From Hymenobacter sp. APR13 (lineage in GTDB: Bacteria; Bacteroidota; Bacteroidia; Cytophagales; Hymenobacteraceae), in contig NZ_CP006587.1 in NCBI RefSeq assembly GCF_000737515.1, forward strand, positions 992,001 to 1,056,000: a DNA stretch of 64,000 nucleotides, given 5' to 3'. The notes below the pieces were generated by a model. That model ran no database searches and was not told the origin of the DNA. It worked only from the letters and a program-made list of their open reading frames with translations. Both the position numbers and the translations under genes were made by a program. This document shows, piece by piece, positions 36,058-44,410 of the stretch (the first letter of the stretch is position 1; the number at the start of each line of letters is the position of its first letter).

Positions 36058-36702
36058 ATGAAGAACCCCGACCAAAAGGAATCTGCCAAGAAGGCAAAGA
36101 AGGAAAAAGACCCGGCTGTAAAGGCCCAAAAGAAAGCCGCCAAAGCTGCCAAAAACACCGCCAGCGCCCTTTCCGACACCCGCGCGGGCAAGAAGGCGTC
36201 GCAGAAAAAAGCTCTGAAGACGGCCGCCAAGCAGCTGCAGAAAGAGCTGGATGGCCGCATCAGCGAAGTGGTGAAGCGCATCCGCAAGGAAACCAAGGCC
36301 AAGCTGCAGGAAGTGGTGAAAGATGCCACCCAGCGCCTCGACGCCGACATGGAGCACCTGTTTGAGCAGGCCTTGCACACGATAGTGCGCCACCACGAAA
36401 ACGGCACCGCCGCCGCCTCCGACAGCATTTCCACCGAATCGGACCCCACGACGGCCGCCGCTCCGGCTAAGCCCGCCGCCCGCGCGGTAGCTAAGCCAGC
36501 CGCTAAACCGGCCGCCTCCCGCCAGCAGCCGGCAGCCAAAACCGCGGCCGCGAAACCCGCCGCCGCACCAGCCTCTAAGGCAGCTCCGGCCAAGCCGGCC
36601 GCCCGGCCCGCGGCGTCCCGCTCCCGCGCTGCCGCCGCGCCAAAGCCCGCCGCTGCCAGCACCGACAATACGCCGGCTCCGACCAACAATCCAGAGGCTT
36701 AG
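36058..36702 (+). CDS. histone H1-like Lys/Ala/Pro-rich protein
   Basis: A 214-residue protein in three parts. Residues 1-65 are a highly basic KKAKKEKD / KKAAKAAK region; residues 65-115 are an amphipathic, coiled-coil-like helix (AKQLQKELDGRISEVVKRIR, KLQEVVKDATQRLDADMEH); the tail of about 80 residues is made of PAAKPA-type repeats. This resembles eukaryotic H1 tails, AlgP and bacterial histone-like proteins. Probably binds DNA or another polyanion; inferred from composition only. The start at 36058 removes an unrelated upstream extension. Monocistronic, with a strong terminator. Confidence 0.85.
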   Translation: MKNPDQKESAKKAKKEKDPAVKAQKKAAKAAKNTASALSDTRAGKKASQKKALKTAAKQLQKELDGRISEVVKRIRKETKAKLQEVVKDATQRLDADMEHLFEQALHTIVRHHENGTAAASDSISTESDPTTAAAPAKPAARAVAKPAAKPAASRQQPAAKTAAAKPAAAPASKAAPAKPAARPAASRSRAAAAPKPAAASTDNTPAPTNNPEA

Positions 36703-36720
36703 CCCCCCTGCCCCTCCACA

Positions 36721-36764
36721 ACACACCGGCCCGCTACTTCTCAGGAGGTAGCGGGCCGGTGTGT
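36721..36764. terminator. shared terminator between convergent genes
   Basis: A 17-nt perfect stem ACACACCGGCCCGCTAC and its complement with a 10-nt loop. Confidence 0.8.
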
Positions 36765-36786
36765 TATCGGGAGGCCTGAGGCGTAG

Positions 36787-37143
36787 CTAGGGCCGCCGCA
36801 CGGTATCGACCGGGGCGCCATTGAGGCGACGCAGGCGAGTTTCCTGCGAGGTGGTGTTGGCCTCGTTGGTGTTGAGGCTTTCCGGGCGCTTGCGCGAGTT
36901 GATGCCGCTGGCCTGCTCGCCGAGCTGCACGCGGCCCGGCGTGGCGTCGGGCACGGAGCCACCGTAGCCGCCGCCGCTGTTGTAGGCCGCCTGGCGGTCG
37001 GCATCGGTGCGGATTTCGGCGGGCGCGGCCGTGGGCCGGGCCACCTCATTGGAGGTTTCCTGCGACGTGAAGCAGGAGCTTAGCAGGCCCGAAGCCCCCA
37101 GCAGCAGCAAGCCGCACAGCGGATAAACACGAATCGTTTTCAT
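36787..37143 (-). CDS. small lipoprotein
   Basis: A 118-residue protein with signal peptide MKTIRVYPLCGLLLLGASG and lipobox LSSC at Cys24. The mature part is hydrophilic and low in complexity, with a GGGYGG loop and a C-terminal ETRLRRLNGAPVDTVRR. No known family. The start at 37143 places the lipobox correctly. It is followed by a shared terminator. Confidence 0.75.
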   Translation of the reverse strand: MKTIRVYPLCGLLLLGASGLLSSCFTSQETSNEVARPTAAPAEIRTDADRQAAYNSGGGYGGSVPDATPGRVQLGEQASGINSRKRPESLNTNEANTTSQETRLRRLNGAPVDTVRRP

Positions 37144-37228
37144 ACAGAAAGTAAGGCCGACCGCCCCGAAGCTGGCGCGGCCTTTCCTAACAACGACTTC
37201 CCGCCCTATTGGGTTGGCCCGGGCCGCA

Positions 37229-38026
37229 TTACCCGGCCACGCGCGGCGCCAGCGCCGCCCGGATTCCGTCCCAAAGGCCCACGCGGGCCTGCATGCAGCG
37301 CACGGCCGTTTCCTCGGCCTGCTGCCAGCGGGTGGCGTCGTCGGCGCACAGGTCGCGCACCATTTGCTGGGCCAAAGGCGTGTGCACCTCCTCGTCGAGC
37401 TGAATGTGGCGGTCCAGGTAGTAGGTGAACGTGTCAAGCTGGCCGGGGAACCGCTGGCGCAGGTCGTGCACGAGGTGGCGGAACATGTCCGGGATGACGT
37501 CTTCGCGGCCGAACGTGAAGGCGGCGGCCACGGCGTGCGGCTGGCCCGACTCGATGATGCGGAACGTATCAAGCACGAATTCGCGCACCGAGGCCGGGGC
37601 GTCGGCTGCTTCCAGGGCCTCGGCTACGGTGGCGCCTTGCGCCAGGGCGGCCAGCAGTCGCTCAATCGGAGCGGTGTCGGCGCCGCACTCGCGCATGGAG
37701 CGCAAATACAGCTCGAAGTGGCTGGCGGGGCGGCCTTCGGGGTCGACGTCGGTTTCCTCTTCCAGCACGATGTCGTTGATGAGGCGGCGGGTGGCGGGGT
37801 TGCCGCGGGGCACCCATGGCACCTCCACGCAGGTCAGCTCCCGCTGCAGCGCCTTCAGCAGCGACATGAAATCCCAGACGGCAAACACGTGGTGCTGCAT
37901 GAACACGCGCAAATCGTCGAGCGAGTGCAACGACTGGTACACGCCGTGGGCTACCAGCTGCTGCCGGGCCGGGGCAAGGGCCTCCTGCAGGCCGGCAATG
38001 GCATCAGAATGAACTTGAGTGGACAT
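37229..38026 (-). CDS. DUF3050 domain protein (heme-oxygenase-like fold)
   Basis: A 265-residue cytosolic all-helical protein. The DUF3050 features are HGVYQSLHSLDDLRVFMQHH, FAVWDFMSLLKALQRELTCV, a VLEEETDVDP acidic motif, HFELYLRSMRE and a late YYLDRHIQLDEEVHTPLA. The spaced His and Glu residues resemble heme-oxygenase-like diiron proteins, so an oxidative role is possible; no activity is known. Confidence 0.85.
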   Translation of the reverse strand: MSTQVHSDAIAGLQEALAPARQQLVAHGVYQSLHSLDDLRVFMQHHVFAVWDFMSLLKALQRELTCVEVPWVPRGNPATRRLINDIVLEEETDVDPEGRPASHFELYLRSMRECGADTAPIERLLAALAQGATVAEALEAADAPASVREFVLDTFRIIESGQPHAVAAAFTFGREDVIPDMFRHLVHDLRQRFPGQLDTFTYYLDRHIQLDEEVHTPLAQQMVRDLCADDATRWQQAEETAVRCMQARVGLWDGIRAALAPRVAG

Positions 38027-38120
38027 GAGAATCGCGGATTAGGCGGATTGATTGGATGGCACAAATTGCTGTGGCCGGCGAAAACACGCCCCAGCCACCG
38101 TTTTGGGCTATAACAAACGA

Positions 38121-38155
38121 AACGGCCCGCTGGCTTGGATTGCCAGCGGGCCGTT
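38121..38155 (-). terminator. msrB terminator
   Basis: A 14-nt perfect stem AACGGCCCGCTGGC/GCCAGCGGGCCGTT with a 7-nt loop, 58 nt downstream of msrB. Confidence 0.75.
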
Positions 38156-38212
38156 CAGCAAAAGTACAGCAGAGCGCCATGTATGGCGGCGCCCAAGTCG
38201 GTCAGGCTACGC

Positions 38213-38791
38213 TTACTTGGCCTTCTCGAACGTCATGCCGTAGGAATCCATGCAGTAGCGCAGGCCGGTGGGCTTGGGGCCGTCGTTGAAGACGTGGCCG
38301 AGGTGGCCGCCGCACTTGGCGCACACCAGCTCGTCGCGGCTCATACCCATGGTATTGTCGGCGGTTACTTTCAGGCTGTTTTCGGTGGCCGGCGCCCAGA
38401 AGCTGGGCCAGCCGGTGCCACTCTCAAACTTGGTTTCCGATGAGAACAGCAGGTTGTGGTCGGCGGCGCAGTAGTAGTTGCCCTTCTCGTGGTTGTCGTG
38501 GTAGGGGTTGTTGAAGGGCCGCTCGGTGCCCTGCTCGCGCAGGATGTAATACTGCTCCTTGGTGAGCTGCTTGCGCCACTCGGCGTCGGTTTTGCGCACC
38601 GGAAACTCGTCGGGCTTGCCGGTTATCGGCTTGGGCTTGGGGTAGACTTTGGCCGCGCCGGAAGGGGCCGTAGCAGTCCGCGGCGAGTCGGCGGCGTCCA
38701 TTTTGGCGTCGGTGCGGGTGTTTTTTTTCTGGGAGCAGGCCGTGTTCAGCGTCAGCACCGACAGCAGCACAATTAGGAAAGAGGAGCGCAT
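38213..38791 (-). CDS. msrB: peptide-methionine (R)-S-oxide reductase, lipoprotein form
   Basis: Repairs oxidised methionine in exported proteins. The signal peptide MRSSFLIVLLSVLTLNTACS has a lipobox at Cys19, then a linker. The MsrB domain occupies about residues 60-192: YYILREQGTERPFNNPY, SSETKFESGTGWPSFW, the catalytic cysteine in LRYCMDSYGM, and the second zinc pair CAKC. The first zinc pair reads C-x2-D (CAAD, residues 108-111) instead of C-x2-C, so metal binding may be altered. The start at 38791 gives the lipoprotein signal. Confidence 0.93.
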   Translation of the reverse strand: MRSSFLIVLLSVLTLNTACSQKKNTRTDAKMDAADSPRTATAPSGAAKVYPKPKPITGKPDEFPVRKTDAEWRKQLTKEQYYILREQGTERPFNNPYHDNHEKGNYYCAADHNLLFSSETKFESGTGWPSFWAPATENSLKVTADNTMGMSRDELVCAKCGGHLGHVFNDGPKPTGLRYCMDSYGMTFEKAK

Positions 38792-39018
38792 AAGAGAGAG
38801 AAAAGAAGATGGGTACAGAAGAAAGCAAAAACCCGCGCTGGGCAGGCTACGGCTAGAACATACGCAAGCGGGCCCGGGTTCGGCCTTGCCAGCCGCAATC
38901 TTCCGGCGGGGTTGCCGTAGAGACGCAGCAGCCCAGCCAGTTGGCCTGCCGGGCTTGCCCGATTCTTCCTCTCTCATTAACAATTGATTACTGTAATTTA
39001 TTTGCGACAAACATTCCG

Positions 39019-39026
39019 TACCTTTG
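39019..39026 (+). promoter_or_regulatory. -7 element for typA
   Basis: TACCTTTG matches the consensus, 19 nt before the typA ATG. The AT-rich stretch 38978-39004 lies just upstream, but no TTTG is at the ideal spacing. Confidence 0.5.
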
Positions 39027-39045
39027 CGCCCGGAAACCCCTTTGT

Positions 39046-40854
39046 ATGCAGAACATCCGGAACATCGCCATTATTGCCCACGTTGACCACGGCAAGACCA
39101 CGCTCGTGGACAAGATCATTCATGCCTCGAAGCTGTTCGATGAGCATCAGCAGTTCGACGACCTGATCCTCGACAACAACGACCTGGAGCGTGAGCGAGG
39201 CATCACCATCGTCTCTAAAAACGTATCGGTACGGTACAAAGACGTTAAAATCAACATCATCGACACCCCTGGTCACGCCGACTTCGGCGGCGAGGTGGAG
39301 CGCGTACTGAAGATGGCCGACGGCGTATTGCTGCTCGTTGATGCCTTCGAAGGTGCCATGCCCCAGACCCGCTTCGTACTGGGCAAAGCCATCGACCTGG
39401 GCCTGAAGCCCATCGTGGTGGTGAACAAAGTCGACAAGGAAAACTGCCGCCCTGACGAGGTGCACGAGCAAGTTTTCGACCTGATGTTCAACCTCGGCGC
39501 CACCGAAGACCAGCTGGACTTCGTGACGCTGTACGGCTCCTCGAAGCAGGGCTGGATGAGCACCGACTGGAAAGTTAAAACCGACAGCATCATTCCGCTG
39601 CTCGACGCCGTAGTGGCCTCGATTCCGCCAGCTCCGACCCTGGACGGCACGCCTCAGATGCAAGTTACCTCGCTCGACTACTCGTCGTTCGTGGGCCGTA
39701 TCGCCATCGGCCGCGTACACCGCGGTACGCTGAAAGAAGGCGCCAACATGAGCCTGGTGAAGCGCGATGGCACCATCAAGAAAGTTAAAATCAAGGAACT
39801 GCAGGTGTTCGAAGGCCTCGGCCGCACCAAGGTTTCCGAAGTTAGCTCAGGCGAAATCTGCGCCGTAACGGGCATCGAAGGCTTCGACATCGGCGACACC
39901 CTCGCTGACGCTGAAAACCCCGAAGGGCTGACCACCATCAGCATCGACGAGCCGACGATGAACATGCTGTTCACCATCAACAACTCGCCGTTCTTCGGTA
40001 AGGAAGGTAAGTTCGTGACCTCGCGTCACCTGCGTGACCGCCTGTTCAAAGAAACCGAGAAAAACCTGGCCCTGCGCGTGAAGGAAACCGACCGTGAGGA
40101 CTCGTTCCTGGTGTACGGCCGCGGCATTCTGCACTTGTCGGTACTGATCGAAACGATGCGCCGCGAAGGGTTTGAGCTGCAGGTAGGCCAGCCGCAGGTG
40201 CTGTTCCAGGAAGATGAAAAAGGCAACCGTTTGGAGCCCATCGAGCACCTGGTAGTGGACGTACCAGAGGAAACTGCCGGTAAGGTAATCGAGCTGGTGA
40301 CGATGCGGAAGGGTGAGCTGACCATCATGGAGCCGAAAGGCGACCTGCAGCACCTGGAGTTCAACATTCCGGCCCGCGGCCTGATCGGCCTGCGCAACAA
40401 CGTGCTGACCGCCACCGCTGGTGAGGCCATCATGAACCACCGCTTCTCGGCCTACGAGCCGCACAAAGGCGTAATCCCCGGCCGTATTGCTGGTTCGCTG
40501 ATTTCGATGGATACCGGTGTTGGTACCGCTTACACCATCGACAAGATGCAGGACCGTGGCGAATTCTTCGTTGATCCAGGCGAAGAAGTATACGCCGGCC
40601 AGGTTATCGGCGAGCACACCCGCCCGAACGACCTGACCATCAACATCCAGAAAGGCAAGAAGCTCACCAACATGCGCGCGTCGGGCACCGACGACAACGC
40701 CAAGATCATCCCGAAGCGCCAGTTCTCGCTGGAAGAAGCCATGGAATACATCCAGAAGGATGAGTACCTGGAGGTAACGCCGAAGTCGATCCGGATGCGT
40801 AAGATTCTGCTCGACGAAAACGAGCGCCTGCGCTCGGCCAAGAAAGTAGACTAA
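39046..40854 (+). CDS. typA: ribosome-associated translational GTPase TypA/BipA
   Basis: Translation-factor GTPase that assists 50S assembly and stress responses. The 602-residue protein has G1 AHVDHGKTTLVDKI, the switch I RERGITI, G3 DTPGHADFGGEVERVL and G4 NKVDKENCRP, then the EF-G-like domains and the TypA-specific C-terminus (PARGLIGLRNNVLTATAGEA, TNMRASGTDDN). The start at 39046 (MQNIRNIAIIAHVDHGK) is the family start. Confidence 0.97.
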   Translation: MQNIRNIAIIAHVDHGKTTLVDKIIHASKLFDEHQQFDDLILDNNDLERERGITIVSKNVSVRYKDVKINIIDTPGHADFGGEVERVLKMADGVLLLVDAFEGAMPQTRFVLGKAIDLGLKPIVVVNKVDKENCRPDEVHEQVFDLMFNLGATEDQLDFVTLYGSSKQGWMSTDWKVKTDSIIPLLDAVVASIPPAPTLDGTPQMQVTSLDYSSFVGRIAIGRVHRGTLKEGANMSLVKRDGTIKKVKIKELQVFEGLGRTKVSEVSSGEICAVTGIEGFDIGDTLADAENPEGLTTISIDEPTMNMLFTINNSPFFGKEGKFVTSRHLRDRLFKETEKNLALRVKETDREDSFLVYGRGILHLSVLIETMRREGFELQVGQPQVLFQEDEKGNRLEPIEHLVVDVPEETAGKVIELVTMRKGELTIMEPKGDLQHLEFNIPARGLIGLRNNVLTATAGEAIMNHRFSAYEPHKGVIPGRIAGSLISMDTGVGTAYTIDKMQDRGEFFVDPGEEVYAGQVIGEHTRPNDLTINIQKGKKLTNMRASGTDDNAKIIPKRQFSLEEAMEYIQKDEYLEVTPKSIRMRKILLDENERLRSAKKVD

Positions 40855-40860
40855 CTGTCT

Positions 40861-40918
40861 GCACCATAACGACAAAAGCGCCGGACAAGAATTGTCCGGC
40901 GCTTTGTCGTTATGGTGC
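40861..40918 (+). terminator. typA terminator, long fold-back
   Basis: The arm 40861-40888 pairs with 40892-40918 over 27 bp with one bulged A and a 3-nt loop. CTTTTATT follows. Confidence 0.9.
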
Positions 40919-40958
40919 TTTTATTCGCTATGTTTAATAGAAACTGACTATTACAACT

Positions 40959-41879
40959 ATGAAGCGAGTTATATTCTTAGCGTTGGGAGTCACGTTCCTG
41001 AGTGGGCATTTCACCGCCAACGGCCAAAGTATCGTAGCTGGCCAGACCAACGGAGTTGCCTATACAGATATCATTCCTGATCGAGTAACAGTCTTAAGAA
41101 CTCCGAATGGGCTGCTATCTGATTCGCTCGACTTGAATTTGGATGGCATCTATGACTTGCGATGGACTGCACGCAACATCTTCTATACCCCACCTGTAGG
41201 ACGAACTGGTTGGGAAACTCGTGCAATGATACGCCCCTTGCATGACAACATTGAAATTGGTTGTTCTCACTCCATTTCACCCACTGCCTCTTATAATCAT
41301 GGTTTTATTCTTGGCTATAGCGCAGCAGGTGTTATAGAGGCACAATTACCTCAAACGACGACTAATTCGTCTTACGTTGACAGTTGGCTCGGAAAAGCCG
41401 CTTGGCCTACCGAAGCTTCTTTCGTATGGGTGGAGCGTGTAGTGACAGAGTCTTATAGAACAGTGGGTGGTTATTTACCAGGCGTAGACAGATACATGGG
41501 CATACGCTTTCGAACGACTGCCTCTGCGCCATGGCGGTATGGTTGGGTTAGAGTGGCGACTCAAGCAGCTATAGGTGATGTCACGATTACAGTGAAAGAT
41601 TACGCTTTCGAGCAAACCATTCTCAACACTAGAAAGGCACCTGCCAGCGCGTGGCAGGTGTATCCCACCCCAGTGGCGCATACACTTACCATTCAGTCCA
41701 GCACGGCCGGCTCGAAGCACGTCACGCTACTGAATGTTCAGGGGCGAGTGTTATCAGAAACGCAGTTCACAGACCTTACGTCTTCGCCACTTGATTTGTC
41801 ACGCTTTGCGGCAGGCGTTTATATCCTCCGCCTGACGGATGCGACGGGCACCGTTACCAAGCGTGTCAGCAAATTGTAG
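40959..41879 (+). CDS. secreted protein with T9SS type A sorting domain, lower GC
   Basis: A 306-residue exported protein with signal peptide MKRVIFLALGVTFLSGHFTA and cleavage near NGQS. An unrecognised globular part (about residues 25-220) includes SLDLNLDGIYDLRWTA and a YGWVRVATQAAIGDVTI strand pair. The C-terminal sorting domain follows (WQVYPTPVAHTLTIQSS, VTLLNVQGRVLSE, FAAGVYILRLTD). Base composition up to about 41640 is clearly more AT-rich than neighbours, while the sorting domain end is nearer local GC, suggesting a recently acquired cargo domain. Confidence 0.83.
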   Translation: MKRVIFLALGVTFLSGHFTANGQSIVAGQTNGVAYTDIIPDRVTVLRTPNGLLSDSLDLNLDGIYDLRWTARNIFYTPPVGRTGWETRAMIRPLHDNIEIGCSHSISPTASYNHGFILGYSAAGVIEAQLPQTTTNSSYVDSWLGKAAWPTEASFVWVERVVTESYRTVGGYLPGVDRYMGIRFRTTASAPWRYGWVRVATQAAIGDVTITVKDYAFEQTILNTRKAPASAWQVYPTPVAHTLTIQSSTAGSKHVTLLNVQGRVLSETQFTDLTSSPLDLSRFAAGVYILRLTDATGTVTKRVSKL

Positions 41880-41903
41880 ACTGCGTTGCTGCTGGCTAAA
41901 GGG

Positions 41904-41966
41904 CTCGATAATAACTAACTCGATTTTATCGAGTTGTGAAGAGGCATAGCCATTGGTTATGCCTCT
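41904..41966. terminator. two tandem hairpins after the T9SS gene
   Basis: CTCGATAA (41904-41911) pairs with TTATCGAG (41926-41933). AGAGGCATA (41940-41948) pairs with TATGCCTCT (41958-41966), followed by TACGTTTT. The second hairpin contains the ATG of the next gene. Confidence 0.65.
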
Positions 41967-42744
41967 CTTACGTTTTACGCTATCAGTGACACTCCCTGCC
42001 TCCTTGCCGCCCTCCCCTGCCACTGCCCGCCGCCTGCACTTGATGGGCCAGCGCTGGAGCAACCTGCTGTTTGCGCACTGGCCTGTGCCTCCCGAGTTGC
42101 TCCGCCCCTATTTGCCGGCCCGGCTGGAGGTCGACACGTTTGAGGGGCAGGCGTGGCTGGGCGTGGTGCCGTTCACGATGAGCCACATCCGGCCGCTGGG
42201 GCTGCCGGCCGTGCCGGGCCTGAGCGCCCTGCACGAGCTGAACGTGCGCACCTACGCCACCCTCGACGGTGTGCCGGGCGTGTGGTTTCTGTCGTTGGAT
42301 GCTACGCAGCCGCTGGGGGTGTGGGCGGCGCGCACGCTGTTTCACCTGCCCTACCTGCACGCCCGCATCAGCCTGACCGAAACGGCCGGTACGCTGCGGG
42401 CTGTGGCCGAGCGCACCCACCGCGGCGTGGCTCCCGCCACCTTCGCTGCTACCTGGACGCCGGGAGCCGCGATGCCGCTGGCGCAACCGGGCACGCTGGC
42501 CTATTTCCTCACGGAGCGGTATCATCTCTACACGGCCGGCCATACGGTACGCCCCCACCAGCACGGAACCGACCTATGGCGTGGCCGCCTCTGGCACGAG
42601 CCCTGGGCACTGCGGGAAGCCACGCTGCAGGAGTGGAACTCCACGCTGGTAGAAAGCCACGGCCTGCCCACGCCGCTGGGCCCGCCCCTGCTCTACGCCG
42701 CCGATGCGCTGGATGTGCAGGTGCAGGAACTGCGCCGCGTGTAA
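41959..42744 (+). CDS. YqjF family protein (DUF2071)
   Basis: A 261-residue protein of the COG3361 type. The conserved parts are RWSNLLFAHWPVPPELLRPY, LEVDTFEGQAWLGVVPFTM, LNVRTYATLDGVPGVWFLSL and a FHLPYLHARISL stretch. It is related to acetoacetate decarboxylase-like folds; function unknown. The start is uncertain: the ATG at 41959 lies in a hairpin arm, TTG at 41953 is possible, and an ATG at 42043 would lose conserved residues. Confidence 0.82.
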   Translation: MPLLRFTLSVTLPASLPPSPATARRLHLMGQRWSNLLFAHWPVPPELLRPYLPARLEVDTFEGQAWLGVVPFTMSHIRPLGLPAVPGLSALHELNVRTYATLDGVPGVWFLSLDATQPLGVWAARTLFHLPYLHARISLTETAGTLRAVAERTHRGVAPATFAATWTPGAAMPLAQPGTLAYFLTERYHLYTAGHTVRPHQHGTDLWRGRLWHEPWALREATLQEWNSTLVESHGLPTPLGPPLLYAADALDVQVQELRRV

Positions 42745-42758
42745 GTCCACAGGTGGCG

Positions 42759-43034
42759 CTACCGTCGCACCTCAAACCCGGTATAATGCCGTACCGGCCT
42801 GGCGGCCACGTCTACTTTGGTAACCTGCGCGGCAGGCGGGCCATGCTGGCACCAGGCCTGCAGAGTGTCCAGCGCTTCGGCCGGACCTTCGGCTTCGATG
42901 GTCACGGTGCCGTCGGGGTTGTTGCGGGTGTAGCCGCTGATGCCTAGCTTTTCGGCCTGCTGCCGCGCCGACTGCCGGAAAAATACGCCTTGCACGCCGC
43001 CATGAACGAGGAATGCACGATGCTGAACAGACAT
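42759..43034 (-). CDS. acyP: acylphosphatase
   Basis: Hydrolyses acyl phosphates such as acetyl phosphate. The 91-residue protein has VHGGVQGVFFRQSARQQAEK with the catalytic Arg, and ISGYTRNNPDGTVTIEAEG with the catalytic Asn. The start MSVQHRAFLVHG at 43034 is chosen by family length. Convergent with the YqjF gene. Confidence 0.93.
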   Translation of the reverse strand: MSVQHRAFLVHGGVQGVFFRQSARQQAEKLGISGYTRNNPDGTVTIEAEGPAEALDTLQAWCQHGPPAAQVTKVDVAARPVRHYTGFEVRR

Positions 43035-43181
43035 GAATAGTTGATTCAGGAAGTGGTTATCTGGATGCCATAGCGGAGGGCAACTGGCCGCCGATACGGA
43101 GCCACACGAAGGTAAGCGGCAGCGTAATTGCGCGGGCTCCCCGATCTTGCGGCCACACGACTGCTCTTGCCCTGATATCTT

Positions 43182-44303
43182 ATGCGCTACCGGCTTTACA
43201 ACTGCACCCTTTATACCGGGGCTGAAGTGCTTACTCAGCACAGCCTGCTTGTTATGGCAGATGGGCGCCTTGGCGGAGTAGTGCCCGACGCGCAGGGCCC
43301 CACCGATATTCCGGCCGTAGATGGGCGCGGACTGCAGCTGGCGCCGGGCCTGCTCGATCTACAGGTGTATGGTGCCAACGGCCGGCTGTTTTCAGTGCAG
43401 CCCGACCTGGCCGCCCTGGAAACCCTCACGGCCCACGCCTTTCGGCACGGTACCACCGGCGTGCTGGCTACCATGCCTACCAATGCCTGGCCCCTGATGC
43501 GGGAGGCGCTGGAGATAGGCCGGGCACATCGGCACCTACCGGGCCTGCTGGGCATTCATCTGGAAGGCCCCTACCTCAACCCGACAAAGAAAGGCGCGCA
43601 TCAGGTTGAGTTTATCAAAGCCCCCACCGTAGCGGAAGCCAACGAGTTGCTGGCGTTGGCCGACGACGTGCTGCGCATGATGACTCTGGCTCCCGAGCTT
43701 ACGCCACCTGCCGTAGCAGCCCGCCTGCGTGAGGCCGGCGTGGTGTTGTCGGCCGGCCACTCCAATGCCACCTACGCCCAGGCTATGGCGGGCTTCGATG
43801 GCGGATTTTCCGCCGCTACCCACCTGTTCAATGCCATGTCGGCGCTGCAGGGGCGGGAGCCAGGACTAGTGGGCGCTGCGTACGATGCGGCCACGGCCAG
43901 CGCCAGCATCATTGCCGATGGCGTGCATTGCGACTTTGCCTCGGTGCGCATCAGCCACAAGATTATGCGGGAGCGGCTGTTTCTGATTACGGATGCCGTG
44001 ACGGAAAGCGCGCAGGGCGCCTACCGGTTTCGGCGCCAAGCCAACCACTTTGTGGATGTGCAGGGCACGCTGGCCGGCTCGGCCCTCACGCTGCCGCAGG
44101 CAGTACGCAACTGTGTGCAACACGCCGGTATTCCGCTGCCAGAGGCCTTGCGCATGGCGTCGTTGTACCCGGCCCGCGTGCTGGGTCTTGACGGGCAACT
44201 GGGGCGCCTGGCGGCCGGCTATGCGGCTGATTTTTGGTTGTTTGACAACGAGCTGAACGCCCAGGCCACGGCCCGGGCCGGCGAACTGGTCTGGCACGCC
44301 TAG
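43182..44303 (+). CDS. nagA: N-acetylglucosamine-6-phosphate deacetylase
   Basis: Amidohydrolase that makes glucosamine-6-phosphate in amino-sugar recycling. The 373-residue protein has APGLLDLQVYGANGRLFSV, HLEGPYLNPTKKGAHQ with the metal-binding Glu, SAGHSNATYAQAMAGFDGG, ATHLFNAMSALQGREPGLVG, IADGVHCDFASVRI, and the catalytic Asp in LITDAVTESAQG. It is a single gene; no PTS or nagB is nearby. Confidence 0.94.
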   Translation: MRYRLYNCTLYTGAEVLTQHSLLVMADGRLGGVVPDAQGPTDIPAVDGRGLQLAPGLLDLQVYGANGRLFSVQPDLAALETLTAHAFRHGTTGVLATMPTNAWPLMREALEIGRAHRHLPGLLGIHLEGPYLNPTKKGAHQVEFIKAPTVAEANELLALADDVLRMMTLAPELTPPAVAARLREAGVVLSAGHSNATYAQAMAGFDGGFSAATHLFNAMSALQGREPGLVGAAYDAATASASIIADGVHCDFASVRISHKIMRERLFLITDAVTESAQGAYRFRRQANHFVDVQGTLAGSALTLPQAVRNCVQHAGIPLPEALRMASLYPARVLGLDGQLGRLAAGYAADFWLFDNELNAQATARAGELVWHA

Positions 44304-44410
44304 CGGCTGCTCTAGGGCTGGTACCTAGTGTTGCCTCACAAAGAACTTAGTTGCAGCGGTAGTGCCGCCGAAGCTTCCGTTATTTAGCCCGCTGTACCAC
44401 TACCTCCATC

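Noticed and set aside
36787..37572. A 261-codon frame containing the small lipoprotein at its end
   Set aside because: The upstream part is an antisense-type shadow within the DUF3050 gene; only the last 118 codons, starting at 37143, have a signal peptide and lipobox.
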